Of a stretch of DNA of 64,000 bases, positions 26,435 to 34,658 are shown piece by piece (within the stretch, counting starts at the first letter, position 1; each line of letters begins with the position of its first letter). The position numbers and the translations under genes are program-made. Source of the stretch: Chryseobacterium sp. LJ668 (lineage in GTDB: Bacteria; Bacteroidota; Bacteroidia; Flavobacteriales; Weeksellaceae); assembly GCF_019613955.1 (NCBI RefSeq), contig NZ_CP080443.1, forward strand, positions 806,001-870,000. Reading direction: 5' to 3'. The notes beneath the pieces are model-generated. The model had not been told where the DNA came from. It did no database searches and saw only the letters and a list, made by a program, of their open reading frames with translations.

Positions 26435-27199
26435 TTATTTTGCTCTCAGCCTTTCTTTAATGGCTCCAATACTTTTTTTCGCAGATTCTTCCAGAATAAG
26501 ACTTGCGCTCATATGAATTCTGGCAGGCATCAGTTCATCAAAATGTTCTGTACCTTCCCACGAGACTTTTTTAATTAAAGCTAAAGCGTCTTCACTTCTT
26601 GATGCAAGAGTATTCAAAAACTTCTCAAGTTTAGAATCCATTTCAGCAACGGTTTCTGAAACTGAATGATAGATATTATGCTGCTCTGCCCATTCTGCCG
26701 ATCTGAAGTCTGCATCAATTGCCATCGCAGAAAACTGAGATTTTCCTATCTTTCTTTCTACGTAAGGGCCGATCACAAAAGGACCGATTCCTAAATTGAT
26801 TTCCGTTAAAGCAAGTGAAGAATCTTTGGTTGCAAAACAGTAATCTGCACCGCAAGCTAAACCTACTCCACCGCCAGTTGTTTTCCCCTGAACTCTCACA
26901 ATAACGATTTTTCCACAATTTCTCATCGCATTCAGCACTTTTGCAAAACCTCCGAAGAATTTAGTAGAAGCTTCAAGCTCATCAATTGCCAATAATTCGT
27001 CAAAACTTGCACCTGCACAGAAAGCTTTTTCGCCTTCGCTTTTTAGCAGAATAGCCTTTACATCATATTTTAATCCTTCCTGTAAAATGGTTTGAGCTAG
27101 TTTTTCAAGAATTGCTCCAGGAAGGGCATTGCTTTTTTGGGTTCCGAATGTGATCTCGGCAATATTGTTTTTAATTTCTGATGTTACAAAATCGTTCAT
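26435..27199 (-). CDS. Enoyl-CoA hydratase/isomerase family protein
   Basis: The 254-residue protein has the crotonase fold: CAGASFDELL (oxyanion loop 1), GKTTGGGVGLACGADY (oxyanion loop 2) and LTEINLGIGP. In classical hydratases the loop-2 segment is GGGxELA with a catalytic Glu; here it is GGGVGLA, while the second Glu (LTEINLG) is kept. It may therefore act as an isomerase, hydrolase or a different lyase. It is about 1.6 kb downstream of paaZ, on the same strand but in a separate transcript, so a role as PaaF is possible but not shown. Confidence 0.85.
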   Translation of the reverse strand: MNDFVTSEIKNNIAEITFGTQKSNALPGAILEKLAQTILQEGLKYDVKAILLKSEGEKAFCAGASFDELLAIDELEASTKFFGGFAKVLNAMRNCGKIVIVRVQGKTTGGGVGLACGADYCFATKDSSLALTEINLGIGPFVIGPYVERKIGKSQFSAMAIDADFRSAEWAEQHNIYHSVSETVAEMDSKLEKFLNTLASRSEDALALIKKVSWEGTEHFDELMPARIHMSASLILEESAKKSIGAIKERLRAK

Positions 27200-27302
27200 C
27201 TTTATAAATATAATTAGATTTATTGATTACAAAAATAGTTTAATCCTGATAAAAACTTGTGAACAAATACAGGTTTCTTAAGATGCAATCTTAATTAGCA
27301 TT

Positions 27303-27998
27303 TTAAATACTTTTATTCTTCAATGCTAAAATATACTTATCAATATACAAATCCTTTTCTCTCGACTTATACTGCTGAATATATCTCGGATGTTCCAAAA
27401 CCGTCATTGTATCAAATAGTTGGGCTTCCTGATTGAGTTGAGCAATAAAATCTGCATTTTTTTTTCCGAGAATAAAAACTTCTGACGTATTAAGGTTTAA
27501 ACTAATGTGCTTTCTTAAAGAATCAATCATAAAATCTTTAACATCATCAAAAAGCCTTTTGTCATCATAATAATTGGCATTCAGCCAACCGGTTTTTGAT
27601 TTTCTCACAATTGCCAAAGGAAAGGGAGAATTGATATAAAAATTTTTATAAAAATCATCGGCACCTCCATATTCTACAATCATATCATACATAAAAACAG
27701 AAGAAATCTCATGCGTATGCGACGATTCCATTTTGATTCCGCACACACTTTCCAGACGTTTGGTATCAGTAAACGGTACACCGGTCACTCCCGCTCCTTT
27801 GCGACTAGGATTGATTCCTATGATAAATTTCCGTTCATCAGAATCATTATAATATTTGTGATAAAACTTCTGCATAACCTCTAATGTTTCAGGATTATCC
27901 AAATAAGGATTCAATACCATAAAATCTTCGGGTAGTTCTCCCGAATAGTGCAGATTTATATTGAAATCGATTACTTTGTTTGCAAAAGTTTTATTCAT
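27303..27998 (-). CDS. Uracil-DNA glycosylase superfamily protein, SMUG2-like
   Basis: The ATG at 27998 (MNKTFANKVIDF) is preferred over one 24 bases earlier. The 231-residue product contains GINPSRKGAGVTG (about 61-73) followed by PFTDTKRL, and near the C-terminus HPRYIQQY. These are the active-site blocks of the SMUG2 branch of uracil-DNA glycosylases. It would excise damaged pyrimidines in the cytosol. It is a single-gene unit after a strong terminator hairpin. Confidence 0.85.
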   Translation of the reverse strand: MNKTFANKVIDFNINLHYSGELPEDFMVLNPYLDNPETLEVMQKFYHKYYNDSDERKFIIGINPSRKGAGVTGVPFTDTKRLESVCGIKMESSHTHEISSVFMYDMIVEYGGADDFYKNFYINSPFPLAIVRKSKTGWLNANYYDDKRLFDDVKDFMIDSLRKHISLNLNTSEVFILGKKNADFIAQLNQEAQLFDTMTVLEHPRYIQQYKSREKDLYIDKYILALKNKSI

Positions 27999-28036
27999 AA
28001 CTATTCGTCTTTGTCCTGGCACGATTTAGTTCTTAA

Positions 28037-28073
28037 ATACCAAAAACTGAATTTACTATTCAGTTTTTGGTAT
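28037..28073 (-). terminator. Strong terminator after the SUKH gene
   Basis: A 16-bp perfect stem (28037-28052 with 28058-28073) and a 5-nt loop contains A5 and T5 runs, 28 bp after the SUKH stop on the minus strand. Confidence 0.85.
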
Positions 28074-28100
28074 TAATCATTTAAAATTAGACACAGCGTG

Positions 28101-28637
28101 CTATTCTGAATCATATTTTTCCTCTTGTTCCAAGCCTCTGATAAAGGTTTCAAAATCTTTTGCAAGAAAAATTTTCTTATAATCATTTTCCTGATCTACA
28201 TGCACAACTTCCGGTTCGCCGTCTTTACCACATTTTGAATAATCAAGTAAAATCATATCATGACCTGCAGAAGGACAATCTGCAATATAAACACCTATTG
28301 CAGGATATCCCCATTCATCAATCATGAATTGACTTCCTAATGCACCGCAAAGAGAATTTGTTTTGGTTCGTCCTATTCCCAAAAATCCCGTGATTGCGAT
28401 ATGATCTTCCGCCCATGAATTGCTCTCATCAGTAGGAAAACATGATTTGTTGACAAGTCCTCCGTTTTGAGTTTTCATTAATTCAATGTAAGAATCAGGA
28501 AGTTTATAACCGAGCTGTTTTTCGATCGATTCAATCATTTCCTGATCAAGCGCATCTTCTATATAATCTCTAGAAGAATAACTGCATTCACTCCAAAAAT
28601 TTGTGAGATCAAAGTCTTTGAAAAATTTAAATTCCAT
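28101..28637 (-). CDS. SMI1/KNR4 (SUKH) family protein
   Basis: The 178-residue protein has the SUKH core: an N-terminal helix (IESIEKQLGYKLPDSYIELMKTQNGG), the GFLGIGRT turn, and DMILLDYSKCG...PEVVHVDQE. In bacteria SUKH proteins are commonly immunity proteins against polymorphic toxins. No toxin gene lies next to it, so it is either an orphan immunity gene or has a housekeeping role. Confidence 0.88.
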   Translation of the reverse strand: MEFKFFKDFDLTNFWSECSYSSRDYIEDALDQEMIESIEKQLGYKLPDSYIELMKTQNGGLVNKSCFPTDESNSWAEDHIAITGFLGIGRTKTNSLCGALGSQFMIDEWGYPAIGVYIADCPSAGHDMILLDYSKCGKDGEPEVVHVDQENDYKKIFLAKDFETFIRGLEQEEKYDSE

Positions 28638-28800
28638 GGTATTTTATATTAGAAATGAGTGCCTTAATTAGCTGCTCCAAAATTAATTATTTTATTTTGA
28701 ATTAAATCTATTAAAAACACCTAAAATACTGTGTAAATTACCCTTTAGAAAGAATCTAAATTGCCTATTATAAACTAAAAACTTAATTCTAAATAATAAA

Positions 28801-28826
28801 TCCCTTTCAACAAAAACTGAAAGGGA
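28801..28826 (-). terminator. Terminator after paaZ
   Basis: TCCCTTTCA (28801-28809) pairs with TGAAAGGGA (28818-28826) around an 8-nt loop, 20 bp after the paaZ stop. On the minus strand it is followed by TTTATTATTT, a weak T tract. It marks the end of the paa operon. Confidence 0.75.
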
Positions 28827-28846
28827 CTATTATCTTATAAAATGAA

Positions 28847-31342
28847 TTAAATCAATCCGAATTGTTCAAAATGATGTGTAAAATGTTTTCTTTGGAAAAG
28901 CTCCATCATTTCTTTATTTAAATGTCCGAATCTTGGATTATAATGTTCTGCAAAAGGATTTTCTTTGAAATAAACGGTAAACTCTTTTAGAGTTTCCATT
29001 AACTGAGTTTTAGCAGCATCGAGATTTTTATTTTTATTCTGAGGAACTTCACCTTCTTTCCATAAAGGATATTGCGCTCCCGGACGAATCTTTTTGTCGG
29101 TGTACAACCAATCCTGAAGTTTTTCTAATTTTTCTTCTGGAATTTCATCAAAATCTTGTGGCTTTAAATCACCAAAACCGTTTCTTAAAACTTCTTCCAA
29201 ATGCTCAACCATCAATTGCGGAGTGAAATCTCCAAAAAGAGGTTGCGTTTTTTCAGTCAGACCATTTAATTTCTTCTGAATATTTTGAACTTTAAAATCA
29301 ATAAACTCAGAATGTTTTGCTACTAAAGTCAAAATCGTCGCCACACAAACCACCTCATCTCTTTGATTGATAACTTCCACCAACCATTTTACAACACCTG
29401 AAGGAATATTTCTTCCTTTTACACCACGGTTGATTTTTTCTTTCGCCGTTAAATAAACCGTAATTGTATCTCCTGCGTAAACCGGTTTGAAGAACGAACA
29501 GTTTTCTAATCCGTAATTGGCAATAACAGGTCCTTTTTTTCCCGAAACAAACAAACCTGCCGCCGCAGAAAGAATGAAATATCCGTGAGCAACGGTTTTA
29601 TCGAAAATAGTCCCTGATAAGCTTGTGGCGTCTGTATGAGCATAGAAATGATCCCAAGATACATTGGAGAAGTTCACAATATCTGCATCAGTCACCGTTC
29701 TACCCGCTGTTTCCAATGAATCTCCAACCTCAACTTCCTCAAAATATTTCTGGAAAGGATGTTTATCTGAATATTTTTTCTCAGCACCTTGCTGGTAGAC
29801 TTTGGTAATCGCCGTCAAAATATCCGGCGAACCTTGAATTGCTGTTTTCTGAAGGAAGAAATGAAGACCATTTAGTCCGCCCATTTCCTCACCGCCACCT
29901 GCTCTTCCGGGACCTCCATGCATCAAAGTCGGAAGCGGAGAACCGTGACCTGTACTTTCTTTCGCATTGTCTCTGTTCAAAACGAAAATTCTTCCGTGCT
30001 GAGAAGCCATTTTCCAAGAAGTTTCTGCAACGAATTTCTCATCGTGAGAAACAATTGAACCTACCAAACTTCCTTTTCCTCTTTTTGCTAACGCTGCCGC
30101 TTCTTCCGCATCTTTGTAAGGCATTAAAGTAGAAACCGGACCAAATGCTTCGACATCGTGAGAGATGTTTTTGGTGAATGGAGAATCATTTAAGAACAAT
30201 TTAGGAGACATAAATGCTCCGTTTTCGTAATCAGCATCTACCAATTCGTGCTTTCCGTCGTAGATCAATTCGTTTTCAGTTTTCAGAATATCTACTTTTC
30301 TTAAAACTTCGTCGTACTGCTGTTTTCCAACCAAAGAACCCATTCTTGTTTCTCTGCTTAAAGGATTTCCTATTTTCGTCTGGTCTAAAGCTTTAGATAA
30401 AGCATACTGAACATCTCCAATCAGGTTTTCAGGAACGATAATTCTTCTGATTGCCGTACATTTCTGACCTGCTTTTGTAGTCATTTCTGTACGAACTTCT
30501 TTGATGAACAAATCAAACTCAGGGGTTCCCGGTTTTGCATCCAATCCAAGAATCGAACAGTTTAAAGAATCGGCTTCCATATTGAAACGAACCGAATTTC
30601 CAGAAACAGAAGGCAAAGATTTTAATTTTCTGCCTGTTGTTGCAGAACCTGTGAACAATACAGAATCTCCATCCTGAACATAATCTAATATATTTCCCGG
30701 CTCACCACAAACCAATTGAAGTGCACCTTCCGGAAGTACTCCACTTTCAATCATATCCTGGAAAACCGCATTCGTCAAATAAGAACCATAAGGAGACGGT
30801 TTTACAATCGAAGGAACACCCGCCAATAATGAAGTGGATAGTTTTTCCAACATTCCCCAAACAGGAAAGTTATATGCGTTGATTTGTACAGAAACGCCTT
30901 CACTTGGCGTTAAAATGTGAGTCCCCAAGAAAGTTCCGTTCGCAGAAATTTTCTGAGTTTCCCCATCTACCCAAAACGGAGTATTCGGAAGCATTCTCTT
31001 CGCCAATCCTGAATAAGTGAAGAAAGTACCAAAACCTCCTTCAATATCTACCCAAGAATCTGCGTGAGTTGCACCCGTTTTATATGATAAATCGTAATAT
31101 TTTTTCTTTCTTTCTAAAAGGTAAAGCGCCACTTTTTTCAACATTTCTCCACGATCGTAGAATGTCATGGATGAAAGATTTTTATAACCAACTGTTCTAC
31201 CGTAATCAAGAGCCTGTTCAAAATTAAGCCCTTCCGTATCCGAAATGGCAACCTGCTCTCCCGTCACGGCATTATATAAAGGAATCCCGTTTCCGGAACC
31301 TTCGATCCATTCGCCGTGAATATAGTTTTTTAGTTTTTCCAT
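28847..31342 (-). CDS. paaZ: PaaZ, oxepin-CoA hydrolase / semialdehyde dehydrogenase, with C-terminal DinB-like extension
   Basis: The 831-residue protein is the ring-opening enzyme of phenylacetate catabolism. The aldehyde dehydrogenase part (about 1-520) has E256 and catalytic C295 (GQKCTAIRR), the numbering of E. coli PaaZ. The MaoC hydratase part (about 530-680) has D564 and H569 (VSWDHFYAH). E. coli PaaZ ends near 681; here about 150 residues follow. They look like DUF1569/DinB: an early helix with H714 (MVEHLEE), NPRFGHLN, then H820 and H824 (KHFTHHFEQFG), a possible metal triad. It is the last gene of the paa operon, after the REP/transposase insertion. Confidence 0.95.
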   Translation of the reverse strand: MEKLKNYIHGEWIEGSGNGIPLYNAVTGEQVAISDTEGLNFEQALDYGRTVGYKNLSSMTFYDRGEMLKKVALYLLERKKKYYDLSYKTGATHADSWVDIEGGFGTFFTYSGLAKRMLPNTPFWVDGETQKISANGTFLGTHILTPSEGVSVQINAYNFPVWGMLEKLSTSLLAGVPSIVKPSPYGSYLTNAVFQDMIESGVLPEGALQLVCGEPGNILDYVQDGDSVLFTGSATTGRKLKSLPSVSGNSVRFNMEADSLNCSILGLDAKPGTPEFDLFIKEVRTEMTTKAGQKCTAIRRIIVPENLIGDVQYALSKALDQTKIGNPLSRETRMGSLVGKQQYDEVLRKVDILKTENELIYDGKHELVDADYENGAFMSPKLFLNDSPFTKNISHDVEAFGPVSTLMPYKDAEEAAALAKRGKGSLVGSIVSHDEKFVAETSWKMASQHGRIFVLNRDNAKESTGHGSPLPTLMHGGPGRAGGGEEMGGLNGLHFFLQKTAIQGSPDILTAITKVYQQGAEKKYSDKHPFQKYFEEVEVGDSLETAGRTVTDADIVNFSNVSWDHFYAHTDATSLSGTIFDKTVAHGYFILSAAAGLFVSGKKGPVIANYGLENCSFFKPVYAGDTITVYLTAKEKINRGVKGRNIPSGVVKWLVEVINQRDEVVCVATILTLVAKHSEFIDFKVQNIQKKLNGLTEKTQPLFGDFTPQLMVEHLEEVLRNGFGDLKPQDFDEIPEEKLEKLQDWLYTDKKIRPGAQYPLWKEGEVPQNKNKNLDAAKTQLMETLKEFTVYFKENPFAEHYNPRFGHLNKEMMELFQRKHFTHHFEQFGLI

Positions 31343-31371
31343 ATAGTTTTTTACTTTTTATTCTTTTGGAG

Positions 31372-31404
31372 AAACCTAACGGGTTTTGAAAACCCGTTAG
31401 GTTT
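31372..31404. repeat. REP-like palindrome, copy 1
   Basis: A 16-bp perfect inverted repeat with a 1-nt centre (AAACCTAACGGGTTTT then G then its complement). The same element with one mismatch occurs at 32010-32042, on the other side of the REP-associated transposase gene. It would form a very stable hairpin in the paa transcript between the transposase and paaZ. Confidence 0.88.
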
Positions 31405-31418
31405 GGTTCAGCTAACAA

Positions 31419-31994
31419 TTAGTCTATTAAAAAATCATATTCAATATTAGATTGGTGATAGTTTTTAAAAACATCTAACGAATCAAAATATTGCATGATA
31501 TCTGTTCTATTCAATGTACTTTCTTTCTCAGGATTTAGGTATGAATTATATGAAGAATGCTTCCATTGATCAATTTTATTTACAACTCCGTGATTGATTG
31601 GATTATTATGGATATAGTGCAGAACATTTAATAAATATTTTTCATCTGATATTTTCTTTCGTTTAACAGTATTAAGAAAAAGTGCTCCTTTTCTGTTATA
31701 CTTTTTATTAAATGCTTTAGCGTAAGAATTCAAAAAATTGCCAAAGTTCTTCATTAAATATTGATGTTCAGCTTCACAAGATATGTCATTAATATTTTTA
31801 AATCTTAATAGTAAATGAAAATGATTCGGCAACAGACAATACGCATAAATATCTGCAATTTGGATTATATATTTATCTAACTGCTTCAGAAAAAATTGAT
31901 AATTTGTTTCTTCACGGAAAATCAATTCTTTCCCATTTACATGAGAAAAAATATGATAAACAGATTCAAACTCAAAACTTTCTGTATTAATCAT
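31419..31994 (-). CDS. REP-associated tyrosine transposase (RAYT), Y1/IS200-like
   Basis: The ATG at 31994 (MINTESFEFESVYHIF) gives 191 residues. A longer frame from 32051 reads through the flanking palindrome and is unlikely to be the start. The HUH motif is NHFHLLL (H58, H60). Candidate catalytic tyrosines are Y120 and Y127 in EKYLLNVLHYIHNNP, followed by NPINHGVV, a typical RAYT pattern. RAYTs cut single-stranded hairpins and are linked to spreading of REP sequences rather than to their own movement. Two matching palindromes flank this gene. It sits inside the paa operon, between paaY and paaZ, on the coding strand. Confidence 0.9.
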   Translation of the reverse strand: MINTESFEFESVYHIFSHVNGKELIFREETNYQFFLKQLDKYIIQIADIYAYCLLPNHFHLLLRFKNINDISCEAEHQYLMKNFGNFLNSYAKAFNKKYNRKGALFLNTVKRKKISDEKYLLNVLHYIHNNPINHGVVNKIDQWKHSSYNSYLNPEKESTLNRTDIMQYFDSLDVFKNYHQSNIEYDFLID

Positions 31995-32009
31995 TTTATT
32001 AATATTAAA

Positions 32010-32042
32010 AAACCTAAAGGGTTTTGAAAACCCGTTAGGTTT
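32010..32042. repeat. REP-like palindrome, copy 2
   Basis: The same 33-nt element as at 31372-31404 with an A instead of C at 32018, which makes one mismatch in the stem. It lies between the paaY stop and the transposase start. Confidence 0.88.
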
Positions 32043-32054
32043 GGGGATCATAAA

Positions 32055-32648
32055 TTATTTCACATCGTCCCAAATACTGTAATCAACAACCTTCGTAGGA
32101 ATTTGCTGAATATATTCTGTAAATGGTTCACACAGTTGGATCGCATCTTTTCCTTCTCTCGCTAGTTTCTGATAGAGTTTTGTTCCTTCCGTTTTCCATT
32201 TGATCATTTCATCAGAAACATCACGGATGATTTTTGCAGGACTTCCAACAATAAGTTTTCTCGCATCACATTTGAAGTTTGCAGGAACAAAAGCCAAAGC
32301 TCCAATAATGCATTCATCACCGATTACGGCTTTGTCCATTACGACTGAATTCATTCCCACCAAACAGTTTTTACCGATATGCCCGGAATGAATAATTGCC
32401 CCATGACCAATGTGTGCAGATTCTTCCAAAATGGTTTCAATCCCCGGAAAAACATGAAGCGTACAGTTTTCCTGAACATTGGCACCGTCTTTAATAATAA
32501 TTTTACCCCAGTCACCACGAATTACAGCATTCGGACCGATATATACTTCTTCACCAATTTCTACATTTCCGATAATTACCGCCTGCGGATGAACATAAGC
32601 GGTTGGTTTTATGATGGGACGAATTCCGTTATATGAGTAGATATTCAT
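32055..32648 (-). CDS. paaY: PaaY, hexapeptide-repeat thioesterase
   Basis: The 197-residue protein is a left-handed beta-helix of the gamma carbonic anhydrase type. Repeats include VIIGNVEIGEEVYIGPNAVI, and metal-site histidines lie around HVFPG and HIGHGAIIHSGHIG. PaaY proteins hydrolyse dead-end CoA esters formed in phenylacetate degradation. The position inside the paa operon supports this over a carbonic anhydrase role. Confidence 0.92.
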   Translation of the reverse strand: MNIYSYNGIRPIIKPTAYVHPQAVIIGNVEIGEEVYIGPNAVIRGDWGKIIIKDGANVQENCTLHVFPGIETILEESAHIGHGAIIHSGHIGKNCLVGMNSVVMDKAVIGDECIIGALAFVPANFKCDARKLIVGSPAKIIRDVSDEMIKWKTEGTKLYQKLAREGKDAIQLCEPFTEYIQQIPTKVVDYSIWDDVK

Positions 32649-32674
32649 AATTTATTTTTCTTATTAAATTCTTT

Positions 32675-32800
32675 GTCTTGAAACAAAAGAACCAAAAGGT
32701 CAAGACTGTAAACTTTAATGCTGCAAATTGAAAAATCTCCTAAACAGTTTAAAACTTGAACAACGTTCGCAAACTTATCGTTTGTGCTCAAACATAAAAC
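32675..32800. repeat. Dispersed intergenic element between paaJ and paaY
   Basis: The stretch starts with an inverted repeat GTCTTGA (32675-32681) / TCAAGAC (32700-32706) and continues with short self-complementary AAACTT/GTTT motifs. The wording resembles a repeat I remember from intergenic regions of Chryseobacterium-type genomes. Copy number cannot be tested from one window, and no open frame of note is present. Confidence 0.5.
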
Positions 32801-32855
32801 TTTTCTTAACGGTAATTTTGAAATTTGCTTAACGCTAAAAGTTTAGATGTCGTTT

Positions 32856-34064
32856 TTAGACACGTTCAATTACCATTGCGTAACCTTGACCGACACCGAT
32901 ACAAAGCGTACACAAGGCATATTTTTTATTTTGTTTTTGAAGTTCCAAAGCTGCAGAACCAATAATTCTCGCTCCGGAAACTCCAAGTGGATGACCGATT
33001 GCGATAGCCCCTCCATTTGGATTTACTCTTGAATCATCATCTTTCAACCCTAAACTTCTTGTTACTGCTAAAGATTGAGCAGCAAAAGCTTCGTTCAATT
33101 CAATAACGTCCATATCATCTAAAGAAAGATTCAGTCTTTTTAATAATTTCTGAGTCGCTTCAACAGGACCGATTCCCATGATTCTCGGTTCAACACCGGC
33201 AACGGATGAGCCTAAGATTTTAGCTTTTGGTTTTAAACCATATTTTTTTACGGCTTCTTCACTTGCTAAAATCAGAGCGGCTGCTCCATCGTTCATTCCT
33301 GAAGCGTTTCCTGCTGTAACAGTTCCGCCTTCTTTTCTGAAAGCCGGACGAAGTTTCCCTAATCCTTCCATTGAAGAAGTTGGCTTGATAAACTCATCTT
33401 TATCGAAAATTTTTGGATCACCTTTTTTCTGAGGAATTTCAACTTTTACAATTTCTTCTGCCAATCTTCCGCTTTCCTGAGCTTTTGTAGCTTTTCGTTG
33501 AGACCAAAGTGCAAATTTATCCTGATCTTCACGGTTGATGTTGTGCATTTCTGCTAAATTCTCAGCAGTGTCGCCCATCGCATCGACGCCATACATTTCT
33601 TTCATTTTGGGATTAACGAATCTCCATCCGAAAGTAGTATCAAACATTTGACTGTCTCTTCCAAAAGCTGTACTTGGCTTTGACATTACGTAAGGTGAAC
33701 GCGTCATGTGTTCTACTCCACCTGCAATATAAATTTCGCCTTCACCAGAAGCAATCGAACGGAAAGCATTGGCAACTGCCGACATTCCCGAAGCACAAAG
33801 TCTATTTACCGTTTCACCTCCGATTTTGTATGGAAGTCCGGCCAATAAAAGTCCCATTCTTGCAACGTTTCTGTTATCTTCACCCGCCTGATTGGCACAT
33901 CCGAAAATAACATCTTCAATTTCCTCAACAGGAACCTCAGGGTTTCTTGCAACAATTTCTTTAAGAACGATTGCCGCCAAATCATCGGCTCTTACTTCTG
34001 ATAAACCTCCACTTAATTTCGAAATAGGAGTTCTGACATAGTCTATGATATATACGTTGTTCAT
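32856..34064 (-). CDS. paaJ: PaaJ, 3-oxoadipyl-CoA / 3-oxo-5,6-dehydrosuberyl-CoA thiolase
   Basis: The 402-residue thiolase has the nucleophile C90 (NRLCASGM), H358 (GHPLGVSG) and C388 (CIGVGQG). In this operon it performs the two thiolytic steps that release acetyl-CoA and finally acetyl-CoA plus succinyl-CoA. The PcaF name is used for the close homologue in the protocatechuate pathway; the context here points to PaaJ. Confidence 0.93.
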   Translation of the reverse strand: MNNVYIIDYVRTPISKLSGGLSEVRADDLAAIVLKEIVARNPEVPVEEIEDVIFGCANQAGEDNRNVARMGLLLAGLPYKIGGETVNRLCASGMSAVANAFRSIASGEGEIYIAGGVEHMTRSPYVMSKPSTAFGRDSQMFDTTFGWRFVNPKMKEMYGVDAMGDTAENLAEMHNINREDQDKFALWSQRKATKAQESGRLAEEIVKVEIPQKKGDPKIFDKDEFIKPTSSMEGLGKLRPAFRKEGGTVTAGNASGMNDGAAALILASEEAVKKYGLKPKAKILGSSVAGVEPRIMGIGPVEATQKLLKRLNLSLDDMDVIELNEAFAAQSLAVTRSLGLKDDDSRVNPNGGAIAIGHPLGVSGARIIGSAALELQKQNKKYALCTLCIGVGQGYAMVIERV

Positions 34065-34076
34065 TTTTATTTGCTT

Positions 34077-34146
34077 TAGGCTTTAAACCTTAAGCAGTAA
34101 GCTTTGACAGCTTCAAAAAGCCTATTGCTTACTGCTTAAAGCCTAT
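34077..34146. repeat. Inverted repeat between paaI and paaJ
   Basis: TAAGCAGTAAGC (34091-34102) and GCTTACTGCTTA (34127-34138) form the core, extended by AGGCTTTAA / TTAAAGCCT with a 7-nt insertion in the left arm. The loop is about 24 nt. Structure is clear; whether it is a genome-wide family is inferred. Confidence 0.7.
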
Positions 34147-34152
34147 GGCTAT

Positions 34153-34566
34153 TTATAATTCTGTTACTTTTTTTCCTATTTTATAAACTGTCCCTACAAA
34201 TTTCGCAACCAATTCTTCATTTTGATTGGTAATTTTGATGTCGTAGATCGCTGTTTTTCTGGTATTATTCACCAAAATACTTTCTGCTCTAAATATGTCA
34301 CCCTCTTTTCCGGCTTTGGTGAAATTGATAATACAGTTTAATGCAACAGCGGCATCTCCGGAATTGTTGGACGAAAATGCCAATGCAGAATCTGCAAAAG
34401 CAAATGTAACGCCTCCATGAACTGTTTTTAACCCATTAATCATATCTTTTTTGATGGGCATTTCTATTAAACAATAATTTTCTTTAACATCGATCATTTT
34501 GATATTCATCCATTGAGAAAAATAATCCTGATCGAACATATATTCTGCAACCTGTGTTGGTGTCAT
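34153..34566 (-). CDS. paaI: PaaI, hydroxyphenylacetyl-CoA thioesterase
   Basis: The 137-residue hotdog thioesterase has the family motif NGLKTVHGGVTFAFADSALAF. PaaI hydrolyses blocked aryl-CoA intermediates to free CoA. Length and context match PaaI well. Confidence 0.92.
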   Translation of the reverse strand: MTPTQVAEYMFDQDYFSQWMNIKMIDVKENYCLIEMPIKKDMINGLKTVHGGVTFAFADSALAFSSNNSGDAAVALNCIINFTKAGKEGDIFRAESILVNNTRKTAIYDIKITNQNEELVAKFVGTVYKIGKKVTEL

Positions 34567-34593
34567 AAATTTCTAATTTACCAATGTAGTGGT

Positions 34594-34633
34594 TTACTAT
34601 GAGATGCTTCGGCAAGCTGGGCATGACAAGTAA
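34594..34633. repeat. Nested palindrome between paaH and paaI
   Basis: Three nested arms are visible: TTACT / AGTAA (34594-34598, 34629-34633), ATGC / GCAT, and the centre GCTTCGGCAAGC. This GATGCTTCGGCAAGC... type of element is familiar to me as a dispersed intergenic repeat of Flavobacteriia, but that is recollection. Confidence 0.65.
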
Positions 34634-34658
34634 TTGTTATACTGTATATTATATATTA

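Noticed and set aside
29839..30396. Plus-strand frames opposite paaZ
   Set aside because: They lie opposite strongly conserved catalytic sequence and show no protein family; they are shadows of codon bias.
31419..32051. Longer reading of the transposase from 32051
   Set aside because: The extra 19 residues are encoded by the REP palindrome itself; the Met at 31994 starts the conserved domain.
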